NCBI GenBank assembly: GCA_000156295.1
Contig: DS999222.1
Location: forward strand, 175,235-239,234
Direction: 5' to 3'
DNA from: a marine gamma proteobacterium HTCC2148
Lineage (GTDB): Bacteria > Pseudomonadota > Gammaproteobacteria > Pseudomonadales > Halieaceae
DNA length: 64,000 bases
Shown here: positions 26,055 to 34,388 of the stretch, one piece after another
How positions within the stretch are numbered: the stretch's first letter is position 1
How the letters are laid out: each line of letters opens with the position of its first letter
Program-made: the position numbers and the translations under genes
Notes under the pieces: model-generated
What the model was told of the DNA's origin: nothing
Databases searched by the model: none
Seen by the model: only the letters and a program-made list of their open reading frames with translations

Positions 26055-26564
26055 ATGCTTAAACTCTCGATCTTATCGGTCATAGTGCTTGGCTCAGCTA
26101 CTCTTAGCGTCTATACCGGCGCAGGCTCAAGTACTTCAACTATGAACGTTAGCGTGTCGGTTGAACATTCTTGCTCCATAGAGTCCAGCCCAATGGCATT
26201 CGGGGCCTATAACGGTGTCATGGCAAATGCGTCGATCGCCCTCGAAGCCAAATCCACGGTAGTGTCGACCTGCACCTCAGGCGCAGGAGCACTGGTCACT
26301 GTAAACGCTGGTGCCTCCGCGGGATCGGGTTCGGCTGGTGCGCCATTGCGTCGAATGACCGCTGGAGAGGGGCACTATCTGGTCTATCAAGTTTATTCAG
26401 ATGTTGCGCGCGGCTCTATATGGGGAAATACCGCTCCCACAGGTGTGGCGCTTACCGGAACTGGTGGCCCTCAAACTTTGACCGCTTATGGTAGCGTTCC
26501 GGCTGCGCAACCAGCGGCTTCAGGGGTTTACAGTGACCAACTCGGCGTCACAATTACTTACTGA
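26055..26564 (+). CDS. SCPU-domain (spore coat U / Csu-type) pilin, start region altered
   Basis: 169 residues, secreted. Hydrophobic leader (LKLSILSVIVLGSATL), then a spore-coat-U fold as in Csu pilins: Cys in VEHSCSI, AFGAYNG, CTSGAG, a strong YQVYSD..GSIWGNT segment and the terminal strand YSDQLGVTITY. The 5' region aligns with the pilin at 29405 (KFNQ then K-L, V-S repeated), but the aligned start codon at 26031 is ATA, after a GGAAGG ribosome site. The first usable ATG is 26055, which shortens the leader. Expression may therefore be weak. It lies about 3 kb from the rest of the fimbrial cluster, separated by a regulator and a transporter. Confidence 0.82.
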   Translation: MLKLSILSVIVLGSATLSVYTGAGSSTSTMNVSVSVEHSCSIESSPMAFGAYNGVMANASIALEAKSTVVSTCTSGAGALVTVNAGASAGSGSAGAPLRRMTAGEGHYLVYQVYSDVARGSIWGNTAPTGVALTGTGGPQTLTAYGSVPAAQPAASGVYSDQLGVTITY

Positions 26565-26702
26565 TGCTTATACGAGCGCTGACACAGCCTCTTTCCAATG
26601 CGTAGATACCCCCTTGAGCATGACTAGGCCGCTTACCACTACAGATTTGACTCATCGAAAAAAGTGTTAGTTTGATCGACCACTACGTGGTAACCTAGCG
26701 CG

Positions 26703-27365
26703 ATGAAAACATCAGGAAGAGCGCTAGGGAATGCAACTCGTCAGGCCAATAAAAAATTGCGTCGGGAGGGCATATTTAATATAGCAAAGCGCCTAATAGC
26801 TACAAAGGGTTTAGACGATTTCACTATAAGCGAGCTCGCCCACGAGGCTGGCGTTACCACGCCAACGATTCACAACCTATTCGGGAAAAAAAGCGACATC
26901 ATTAGGGAACTTGTTGCGCAATTAATTGAAGAAATGCAGGGTATTTTGCTCAATCCGCCTATTGATCCTATTGAAAATACAAGGTTCCACGTTGAAAGCG
27001 TGGCTGCCACATTCGAGCAAGATGTCAATTTTTATCGTGCCGCACTTATGTCGGCAGAGCACTTAAGATTGTTTGACCCTAGAATTCCGGATGGACTTGC
27101 CCAACAAGCAATGCAACTGGCAGCACCGAAGAAAGAGTGGTACGGGAGTGGGTTGCTTTTGGGAAATATTGAACCCAGCGTAATTATGAAAAGAGTTCAC
27201 AATAGCAACCGGCTCGGGAGAATTGATTGGGTTAGTGGCTATATTGATTTAAACCAATTCCGAAGTCAGGTTATCGAGAGCATACTTCTGGTCTACGCGT
27301 CTGATGCGAGCCCCGAGCTTAACGTTAGGCTGGTTGAAGAAATTAATAAACTTAGCAGGCTGTAG
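26703..27365 (+). CDS. TetR-family regulator
   Basis: 220 residues with an N-terminal TetR helix-turn-helix (FTISELAHEAGVTTPTIHNLFGKKSDIIREL, about residues 38-70) and a helical ligand domain. It lies 139 bases after the SCPU gene and converges with the sugar transporter at 27640. An imperfect palindrome around CCACTACGTGG lies just upstream of the ATG and could be an autoregulatory site. It may govern the adjacent transporter or the fimbriae. The effector is unknown. Confidence 0.87.
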   Translation: MKTSGRALGNATRQANKKLRREGIFNIAKRLIATKGLDDFTISELAHEAGVTTPTIHNLFGKKSDIIRELVAQLIEEMQGILLNPPIDPIENTRFHVESVAATFEQDVNFYRAALMSAEHLRLFDPRIPDGLAQQAMQLAAPKKEWYGSGLLLGNIEPSVIMKRVHNSNRLGRIDWVSGYIDLNQFRSQVIESILLVYASDASPELNVRLVEEINKLSRL

Positions 27366-27639
27366 TTTATTGCACTATCAAGTTAGTTGTTGGCTGTTAG
27401 TTTGTGATAAGGCGATGCAGGCCAAGTGAAAAACTCACTGGCATCGCCAAATTAAGTCGCCTTAATGTAGAACAATTGGCGATGCATGCTTGAAAGCACT
27501 GCCAATTTCCACGGAACATGATGCTTACATTGCCCTTATTGCAAATCTATTCCAGTCATTCCCGCACTGTGGCGCTCAGACGCTGCCGGTGTCTAAGTGA
27601 CATCTTTGCTGATTGAACTCGATAAACTCAGATTCGCAC

Positions 27640-29103
27640 CTAGGTCGATCTTGTAATGCTGACGGGGACACTGTCGCTGCTTTTGGCTGCCTTTTCTCGC
27701 TGTGATAGGGTCTTCCGCACTTTCAGCTGATTGGCGTGACTCATGTCCACTTTGAATGACATCCAAATCGGTAGCAGCATGATAATCGCTAGTCCCGGGC
27801 CCATAAGCAGGCCGAGCCCCCACACTACCGTGTTGGACACGTCACCTGGTTGTGCTCCAGCCTGCAGGCCTATCAGGTCCAGAAATGGGCCGACTATAAT
27901 GTAACCAAAAGCCCCCATGAATTTGGAGGAAAAGAAAGCTACAGCAAAAACGACGCCCTCCTGGCGCTTGCCAGTGGCCAAGACCTGCTCATCCACGATA
28001 TCGGCTAGCAGCGAGTGAACGGTGATCACACGCAGAATAGTCATGGTCATATGTATTGCCCAATTGACGCAGATTAAGGCGAATACCACCGTGCTGTTAT
28101 CCGGCAGTAGGTCAAACAATTTTAATGGCGTAAGCCAAATTAAGTTAATGCTGGTCAGGGCACAGGTCAGGCGCAGTATCTGTTGTTTTTCGAACAGCCG
28201 ATTCAGTGATCTGGAAAACACTGCCGATATCAGTACCGCGAGAAGAATAGGACCGGCAAACAGCAAGGAAGTCTGGGTCGCATCCAGTTGCCAAAAATAG
28301 GTATACGTCACCATGAGCAATGTAGCGGTAATGCAGCTGGCACCGCCGACGGCCAAATCCACAATTACGATGTAAAAAAAATTTTTGTTGCGAAATATGA
28401 TGAATATATCATGCAGCATTTTGCTACTGGTCTGTGTCGTGCGGCTGGCAAGTTTTGGGATGTATTGCCAGGTGCCCGCAATGCAGATGAAGCTAAACAG
28501 TATGACAAGCAAACCGTTAACCCAGCCAAAAAAGTGATAATTGTCGATAACGAAGCGTCCATCTACACCATTTTCTTCGTTGAATAAAAAAACCAGGGCG
28601 GTTGCCGCGGTAAGAGAGCCGGTAAACCAAGCGATATTGGTGCGCATACCAACTAGCTGTGTGCGTTCGTAATAGTCGGGGGTGATCTCTGCACCCAGAG
28701 CTAAATAGGGCACCATAAAAAAAGTCAGAGCTGTGCGGACTAGCAGTATGCTGATTAGCAGCCAGGTAAACAATTGACCTTGGTCACTCGATATGTGCTC
28801 GGGTGGCCCGTACAGCATGATAAAACCCGCGGCGATTGGAATAACAGCGGCAATCATTAAAGGGTGGCGGCGACCAATACGCGAGCGCAACCGGTCTGAC
28901 CAGGCGCCAATCAGGGGGTCGCTAATACCGTCCCAGATAATTGAAATCGCGATAGCAAGACCGGTCAGCGTCCCCGATAGACCCAGTACCTGCTTGTAGT
29001 AAAACAGGATAAATACACCAAGTGCCGCCTCTTTGAGAGCGTGACTGATAATGCCCGTGCTGTAGAGAAGGCTGTTACGTAAGCTAATACGTTTAGATGT
29101 CAT
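27640..29103 (-). CDS. GPH-family MFS transporter (glycoside-pentoside-hexuronide:cation symporter type)
   Basis: About 487 residues from ATG 29103; the open frame continues upstream to 29265 but the extra AT-rich, low-quality N-terminus is unlikely to be translated. Twelve hydrophobic helices, with the GPH marks DGISDPLIGAWSDR and R.G.RRHP after helix 2. It imports a sugar, glycoside or related solute with H+ or Na+. It stands between the TetR gene and the pilin operon and is divergent from the latter across an AT-rich 301-base gap. Not a normal member of a fimbrial cluster. Confidence 0.87.
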   Translation of the reverse strand: MTSKRISLRNSLLYSTGIISHALKEAALGVFILFYYKQVLGLSGTLTGLAIAISIIWDGISDPLIGAWSDRLRSRIGRRHPLMIAAVIPIAAGFIMLYGPPEHISSDQGQLFTWLLISILLVRTALTFFMVPYLALGAEITPDYYERTQLVGMRTNIAWFTGSLTAATALVFLFNEENGVDGRFVIDNYHFFGWVNGLLVILFSFICIAGTWQYIPKLASRTTQTSSKMLHDIFIIFRNKNFFYIVIVDLAVGGASCITATLLMVTYTYFWQLDATQTSLLFAGPILLAVLISAVFSRSLNRLFEKQQILRLTCALTSINLIWLTPLKLFDLLPDNSTVVFALICVNWAIHMTMTILRVITVHSLLADIVDEQVLATGKRQEGVVFAVAFFSSKFMGAFGYIIVGPFLDLIGLQAGAQPGDVSNTVVWGLGLLMGPGLAIIMLLPIWMSFKVDMSHANQLKVRKTLSQREKAAKSSDSVPVSITRST

Positions 29104-29404
29104 AGTTGAAGACGGCCCAACTACCGGGGGGCAGAGGCTAGCCTTTGTTGTGTGACTTTCCAAATTAGAGCCTCCGTGCCGACTATACAGTATTAAAATT
29201 TTATTGATAGTCAAAATTATTGATAAGTTAAAGTTAATAGATAGTAAAATTTGATTAGCTAACAAATTTATTGGATAACAAAAACTGTTGACTTGGCGAA
29301 AACGTGTAGTTAGGATTGCGCATGTAATCAGCCCAAAGCGGTTCGATGAACAAGTACCTCAAAATCCATTGCAGGGAACTGTATGTTCAAAAAAAGGAAA
29401 AAGT
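29104..29404. promoter_or_regulatory. AT-rich divergent promoter region
   Basis: 301 bases between the transporter and the pilin operon. The segment 29195-29275 is strongly AT-rich and holds three loosely similar units at about 14-base spacing (TGATAGTCAAAAT, TGATAAGTTAAAGT, AGATAGTAAAAT). This pattern could bind a silencer or local regulator. An AGGAAAA ribosome site precedes ATG 29405. Confidence 0.45.
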
Positions 29405-29929
29405 ATGAAAGTGAAATTCAACCAAAGCAAAATTAAACTCGCGGTCGTATCGGCAGTTGTCGCCGGTTCCATGGGACTTAGTGCAGCTGGCTACGCTGCC
29501 ACGGCTTCGGACAACATGGCTGTAAGCACAACGGTTACGATGTCTTGTACTATTTCAGCTGGAGAGTTGCAGTTCCCCGGCTATGATCCGACTTCAGAGT
29601 CTGCTGTTGATGCTACTGCCACGCTAACAACTACCTGCACTGCTGGTGGAGCGGGAGTCATAACACTGGCACAAGGCGCTAATACAGGGCCGGGTTCGAC
29701 CGATGCCGCTCCAATCCGTCAGATGATTGGTGCCGGTGGCAATCTGGCTTACGATTTGTACAGTGACAGCGACCGCACAACGGTATGGGGAAATACCACT
29801 GGCACAGGTTCTTCGTTTACCGCATCTGGCAGCTCAGACACTGCGACAGTGTATGGCCGAATCCCTGCTCTTCAAGCAGTTGGCGCAGGCGCTTTCGCTG
29901 ACAGCGTTGCTGTGACCCTCACTTACTGA
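29405..29929 (+). CDS. SCPU-domain major pilin (CsuA/B-like)
   Basis: 174 residues from ATG 29405 (ribosome site AGGAAAAAG). Signal peptide KIKLAVVSAVVAGSMGLSAAGYA, mature protein from about residue 30 with Cys in TMSCTIS, FPGYD, CTAGGAG, the AYDLYSDSDRTTVWGNT strand and terminal FADSVAVTLTY donor-like strand. This is the Csu/spore-coat-U pilin fold of archaic chaperone-usher fimbriae. The stop overlaps the chaperone start by one base (TGATG), and a strong terminator sits a few codons further on, which would favour pilin over downstream products. Confidence 0.88.
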   Translation: MKVKFNQSKIKLAVVSAVVAGSMGLSAAGYAATASDNMAVSTTVTMSCTISAGELQFPGYDPTSESAVDATATLTTTCTAGGAGVITLAQGANTGPGSTDAAPIRQMIGAGGNLAYDLYSDSDRTTVWGNTTGTGSSFTASGSSDTATVYGRIPALQAVGAGAFADSVAVTLTY

Positions 29930-30669
29930 TGCTGGCACGAGTGTTAAAACAGGCCGCTCGCGGCCTGTTTTTTTTTATAGTCGGAACCAGTTTGGCAAGC
30001 GCCGCTTCTTTTGGGGTGAGCCCCGTCCGTGTGACGCTGTCCGAGAGCCAAAAGATGGGGGCACTCACGGTGCGCAACGACGGTACTGAACCGGCGTCGC
30101 TGCAAGTGGAGGTGCTGAGCTGGTCACAAGCGGAGGGCAAGGATGTCTTGACATCCACCCGCGAGCTACTGGCCAACCCGCCCATTTTTACCGTGCCAGC
30201 GGGTGGCTCGCAGTTGGTCCGAGTTGGGCTGCGGCGTGCGTCTGATGAGCAGCGCGAACTCACCTATCGTATTGTCCTCCAGGAATTGGCGCCGCCTCCC
30301 AATCCCGATTTTATGGGTACACGGATGTTGATGCGCATCAGCCTGCCAGTTTTTGTTCAACCCGAGGTCGACGCTAAACCCCTGCTCTTGTGGCAGGCGA
30401 CTCGCGCCCCGCAAGGTGGTCTCAAGATCAGCCTCACCAACAACGGTAATGCGCATATCCAAATCGCCAACTTCAAGTTGTCGCTGCCCGGTAGTGTGCA
30501 ACCTTGGGTAACAAAACAATCCTCTGAATATGTGCTGCCCGGCCAGAGTCGCGACTGGAACCTACCAGATCACTCGGAACACCCAGCCCCGCCACTAGGG
30601 GCCACCCTAGAGATTTTTGCTCAGACGGATGCCGGTGATTTTGAGGCTGAAGTCATGATTGCACCTTGA
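29929..30669 (+). CDS. periplasmic fimbrial chaperone (CsuC/PapD-like)
   Basis: 246 residues. Signal peptide (LFFFIVGTSLASA), then two Ig-like domains. Family features are FGVSPVRVTL, GALTVRNDGTEPASLQVEV, the G1-strand region IFTVPAGGSQLVRVGLRR with its basic zipper, and TYRIVLQEL. It would hold pilins in the periplasm and pass them to the usher. Coupled to the pilin by TGATG. Codons 6-16 (encoding KQAARGLFFFI) form a perfect intrinsic terminator. The usher that should receive its cargo is broken. Confidence 0.88.
   Translation: MLARVLKQAARGLFFFIVGTSLASAASFGVSPVRVTLSESQKMGALTVRNDGTEPASLQVEVLSWSQAEGKDVLTSTRELLANPPIFTVPAGGSQLVRVGLRRASDEQRELTYRIVLQELAPPPNPDFMGTRMLMRISLPVFVQPEVDAKPLLLWQATRAPQGGLKISLTNNGNAHIQIANFKLSLPGSVQPWVTKQSSEYVLPGQSRDWNLPDHSEHPAPPLGATLEIFAQTDAGDFEAEVMIAP
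29946..29976 (+). terminator. intrinsic terminator inside the chaperone signal-peptide codons
   Basis: Stem AAAACAGGCCG (29946-29956), loop CTCG, complement CGGCCTGTTTT (29961-29971), then an unbroken T run to 29976. All 11 base pairs are perfect and GC-rich at the top. It lies 17 bases into the chaperone reading frame, so it should cut most transcripts after the pilin gene. Confidence 0.85.
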
Positions 30670-30670
30670 T

Positions 30671-33019
30671 GTGCACCAGGCAGGGACTGTTGCTCATAAG
30701 ATTAATGCCTGCAAGTGGCTGAATGCAGGCCTGCTTGTGGTAAGTTTGCTCGCACTAACACCATCAGTGCCATTGGCGGAAGACACAGCGCTTGCCGTAG
30801 ACGAAGTGTTTCTGGCGGTGGTGATCAACCAGCAACAACAGGGGGTCGTCTTTTTACTGCGCAGTGACGATCGTCTGTTCGCGGGGGCCCAAGATCTGCG
30901 ACGCTGGCGCTTGCACTTACCTGATACTCCCCCCCTTAACCATGATGGCGAAGATTTTTACGCACTTGATGCGTTGGCAGGGCTGTCGTATGAGTTCGAT
31001 GAATCCAGTCAAGCGCTAACGGTTGAAGCCTCCCCCAGCTTATTTGATGCTACGCGGCTAAAGGGGACGGTGACCTATTTCACTGCACCCACGCCGGCTT
31101 CTCCTGGCGGCTTTTTAAATTACGATGTGTCTGCCTATCATGGGCAAGGACGAACAACGACTAGCGGGCTGCTGGAGCTGGGCGGTTTTGCCGGCTGGGG
31201 TGCGGCCCAAGCCCGAATGTTGGCGCGGGATCTGCACGGAAAAGCCAGCGCCATCCGGCTGGATACCACCTGGACGCGCGATCAGCCGTTAGAAGTCGCA
31301 AGCCTACGAGTTGGCGACGCGATCAGCGGCACGAGCAGTTGGGGAGGCGCAGTGCGCTTCGGTGGCGTGCAGTGGGCGACTAATTTTGCTACCCAGCCTG
31401 GCTTAGTTGCTTTCCCGCAGCCCGGGGTGTTTGGCGAGGCGGTGCTGCCCTCCACAGTGGACCTTTATGTCGATAATGCCTTGCGCATGAGCCGCGAAGT
31501 GCCCAGTGGGCCGTTCAGCATCGAGGATCTTCCTGTTATGACTGGCCAAGGGCATGCGCAAATCGTGGTTCGCGACATCTTGGGGCGCGAACAGGTCATC
31601 ACCCAGCCTTACTATGTCACCCCTCGCCTGCTGAAGCAGGGCCTGCAAGATTATTCTTACGAGTTAGGTTTTGTGCGCAGGAATTTTGGCACCGACAGTA
31701 ATAATTATGGCCGCCCCCTGGCGGTCGGTACGCACCGCATAGGAATCAGCGAGCAGTTCACCGGCGAGTTCCACGGTGAGTTGCTCAGCCACCAGCAGAC
31801 CTTGGGGCTGAGCGGCGTGATGCTGTGGCCGGTCGCCGGGTGTATTGTCCAGCTCCCTCGCCGCGAGTCACAGTGAAAAAGGAGTGGGCGGATTGCTGGA
31901 GCTTGGGTTTCAGCGTCAGGGTCGTTACTTTAGTTTCCGCGCCAACACACAGCTCGCCAGCCAGCGCTCCGCGAAGTTGGGGCTGCAGCCCGAAGAGCTT
32001 GCGCCCAGGCAGATAAGCCAGTGTTTGTCATCTGGCGACTACCGATCATGGCTCCTTCGCAGCAAGCTACGCGCAGCAGGCCTCCGTGACCGCAAGGGGA
32101 ATACAATATGAACGCGAGTTACACTAGAAACTAGGGCGGCTCGGCAACTGGAGCGTTTTCGTGACTCGCTTCTGAGCGGGGATGCAACACAGTCTTCAAC
32201 TTAAGCTTCTCTATGCCATTGGGCGATCGGACCAACGCCAGCATTAACACGTCGGCGAAACAAGGTCGCGAGCAGGCACGTTTACAGGTGAGTCGGAGTC
32301 TGCCAGCAGGTAGCGGATTGGGTTACCGTCTAGTGACGGAAGCGGGCGATTCAGATCGCCGTGCGGCGGAGGTCAGTGCGCAGAATCAGGTCGGCACTTA
32401 TATCTTGGCGGCAGATCAGCTTCAGGGTCAGACGGCTTTTCGCGGCAGCGCAACCGGAGGCCTGGCTTTTCTTGGAGGTAGCGCCTTCTTGAGTCGGCGT
32501 ATTACCGACAGCTTCGCCGTGGTGCAGGTGCCCGACTATTCTGGCGTAGGCATCTACGCAGACAACCAACTGGTCGCGCGCACTGATGCCGACGGCAATG
32601 CGTTGTTGCCAAGGATACGCCCCTACCAAAAGAACCTGGTGCGCATTGAACAAGCTGATTTACCGCTCGATGCACAGATCGATGCGATTCAGCTCGACGC
32701 AGTGCCGTATTTCCGCAGTGGTCTGCTGCTGAGTTTTCCGGTTAAGCGCTCGCGGGGAGCGCTGCTCACCGTCATTCTCGAAAACGGCGAACCTTTGCCT
32801 GTAGGTGCACAAGTGCAAATTGTCGGGGGTAATACCAAAGACAATGAGGTATTCCCCACCGGGTTACGGGGCGAGGTTTATCTAACCGGGCTGGCGACGA
32901 ACAACCGACTGAGAGTTACTTGGTTGGATCAGAATTGCGAGTTCATGTTGCCTTACCCCGAATCGACCGAGCCGCTGCCGCACCTGGGCACTTATATTTG
33001 CACTGGATTAGAGCTATGA
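30671..33019 (+). pseudogene. fimbrial outer-membrane usher (CsuD-like), disrupted
   Basis: Reads as a Csu-type usher of about 780 residues if repaired. The N-terminal part (GTG 30671 to about 31845) is intact: leader, N-terminal domain (VDEVFLAVVINQQ), middle domain and barrel start (GPFSIEDLPVMTGQGHAQIVVRD). The frame then shifts near 31845, again near 32040, meets TAG at 32125-32127, and shifts near 32170 and near 32200. The last part (ATG 32213 to 33019: MPLGDRTNAS, LPAGSGLGYRL, VPDYSGVGIYADNQLV, plug and C-terminal domain) is intact again. All damage falls within about 360 bases that encode barrel strands. Export of these fimbriae should fail unless another usher substitutes. Confidence 0.88.
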
Positions 33020-33543
33020 GGATATGTATCAGCCTGAAGTCCAGCACTTGCCGCACCTGTCAGTCAGGCCACTCTGCAGCAGCAAGTACTCTTGCGGACA
33101 CGCGCAAGCGCAGTGTACTGATGTCCTTGCTAATCCCATTAGCGTTTGTGCTGAAAGCTCAGCCGGGGCATGCATGTATCCTTAACGTTACTGGAGTGAA
33201 CTTCGGAAATTATGATGTGTTCAGCAACACTGCGCTGGATAGCACCGGCAACATTGACGTGAACTGCCCTAGTGCTATCGGGTACTCCATTGCCCTCAGT
33301 GAGGGCGGCGGCAGCCATACGCAGCGTGTTATGAACAGCGGTGCCCACAGACTCAACTACAACCTTTATATTGCTGCTAATCGCGGCGTCGTGTGGGGCG
33401 ACACCACCAGCGGCACCGCTAGAGTGAGTGGTACCGGCATTGGCGTGAGCGTAAATCACGCTGTTTATGGGCGCATCCCTGCCCGCCAAAACGTACGCGC
33501 GGGCAGCTACAGCGACATCATCAATGTAGTGCTCACTTTTTGA
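33016..33543 (+). CDS. SCPU-domain minor/tip pilin (Csu-type)
   Basis: 175 residues from ATG 33016, which overlaps the usher stop (ATGA). A Cys-rich, basic N-terminal extension (RICISLKSSTCRTCQSGHS) precedes a second hydrophobic segment (VLMSLLIPLAFVLKAQPGHA) likely to be the true signal peptide. The mature part has the SCPU pattern: CILNVTGVNFGNYDVF, NVDVNCPS-like strand, NYNLYIAANRGVVWGDT and terminal YSDIINVVLTF. Position after the usher is that of the tip adhesin gene, but the two-domain length of CsuE is lacking. A start nearer the second hydrophobic block is possible. Confidence 0.8.
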   Translation: MRICISLKSSTCRTCQSGHSAAASTLADTRKRSVLMSLLIPLAFVLKAQPGHACILNVTGVNFGNYDVFSNTALDSTGNIDVNCPSAIGYSIALSEGGGSHTQRVMNSGAHRLNYNLYIAANRGVVWGDTTSGTARVSGTGIGVSVNHAVYGRIPARQNVRAGSYSDIINVVLTF

Positions 33544-33801
33544 CAGCATCTCCAGTGGAAAGTGTGCGTGTGGGAGGTGGGCAAGGGCAGTTGTTTGAGA
33601 CCAGGTGCTTAATTACTCACCTAAGTTGTCAGTACCTTCGGTTTTGGAAAAGGCTTGGACAATTCGCTCGACCATAATTTTCTTGGAACCTCGGGCGAAC
33701 CTCTTGAGTGTGCCCATCCCGTAGCCCCTCCCACTTTGTGTAAACTTCAATGCGACTTTCGTCGCATAGCTGAGTAATTCTATGGCTACTCTGGCAGTGT
33801 T

Positions 33802-33835
33802 GAGGTCAGCGGTTCGATCCCGTATATCTACAACA
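33802..33835 (+). other. tRNA-Ala-like 3' fragment (possible attachment-site remnant)
   Basis: Bases 33802-33822 equal, as far as I recall, the variable-loop and T-arm stretch of gammaproteobacterial tRNA-Ala (GAGGTCAGCGG then TTCGATCCCG). They are followed by an acceptor-like TATCTAC and a degraded ACA end. No matching 5' half is found upstream. A terminator hairpin follows at once, as it would behind a real tRNA. Such 3' fragments are typical of integrase target sites. Confidence 0.55.
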
Positions 33836-33843
33836 ACAAAATT

Positions 33844-33873
33844 AAAGGGTTACGTTGAACCGTAGCCCTTTTC
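33844..33873 (+). terminator. hairpin behind the tRNA fragment
   Basis: Stem AAAGGGTTACG (33844-33854) pairs with CGTAGCCCTTT (33861-33871) with one G-T wobble, loop TTGAAC, then a short T run. It fits an intrinsic terminator originally belonging to the tRNA. Confidence 0.6.
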
Positions 33874-34244
33874 GTATGCCTGGGTGGCTTGTGGCAACCT
33901 CTGGGCAACCGTGGCATGAGACCAAAAAAACCACTGAAGTAGATCTGCACGCGTACGTATGCATAGTGTTGGCTTTTGCCTAATTGTGGAAGCGACTAGG
34001 ATGAATTAACTCTGTAACAGGGATTACGACAAAGGATAGTGGCTACCAAGTTTTGTCGTCAGTTTATCCTTGATAGGGGTGGACCATCCTTGGCCCTCTC
34101 ATCCTTGAGATACCTCCTTGGGGAAAAGTAATTCTCGCTTTATATGCATTCTTAGGAGATGGCCCCCGGCGCCAATTTGATGACTCTGTGCGCCACTATT
34201 CAGAAATTGGAAATGAAAAACGAGATGACCGATAGGAGGTGAAA

Positions 34245-34323
34245 GCGGACATTGAGCCAGGTCCTAGAGCCGTTGGTTAATATTTAACCAATAACATCCG
34301 CTTTCGCCCACTTGAATGTCCGC
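34245..34323. repeat. nested inverted repeat (dispersed intergenic element)
   Basis: Outer arms GCGGACATT (34245-34253) and AATGTCCGC (34315-34323) enclose a second palindrome TTGGTTAA-tat-TTAACCAA (34273-34291) and the word CTTTCGCCCA (34301-34310). Related pieces occur at 24257-24266 and 25246-25300, so this is the best copy of a degenerate dispersed element. Confidence 0.55.
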
Positions 34324-34388
34324 GGTATCGAAGACCCACTGACTTAGTGAGTGTCACTGTATCCAGAGAAGTAACCCGCTTCCAAACG

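Larger units (their letters stand above)
33544..34388. other. intergenic region with tRNA remnant, hairpins and nested inverted repeat
   Basis: 845 bases, no credible gene. It contains a hairpin (ATGCGAC-tttc-GTCGCAT, 33750-33767), a tRNA-Ala-like 3' fragment (33802-33835), a terminator-like hairpin (33844-33873) and a nested inverted repeat at 34245-34323. The mix suggests a scar left by an integrated element. Confidence 0.6.

Noticed and set aside
27441-27485. Inverted pair GCATCGCCAA / TTGGCGATGC between TetR and the sugar symporter
   Set aside because: Possible terminator or element end, but the 25-base spacing and lack of a T run give no firm function.
29104-29265. Upstream extension of the sugar symporter frame by 54 codons
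   Set aside because: AT-rich, no ribosome site, and family members begin close to ATG 29103.
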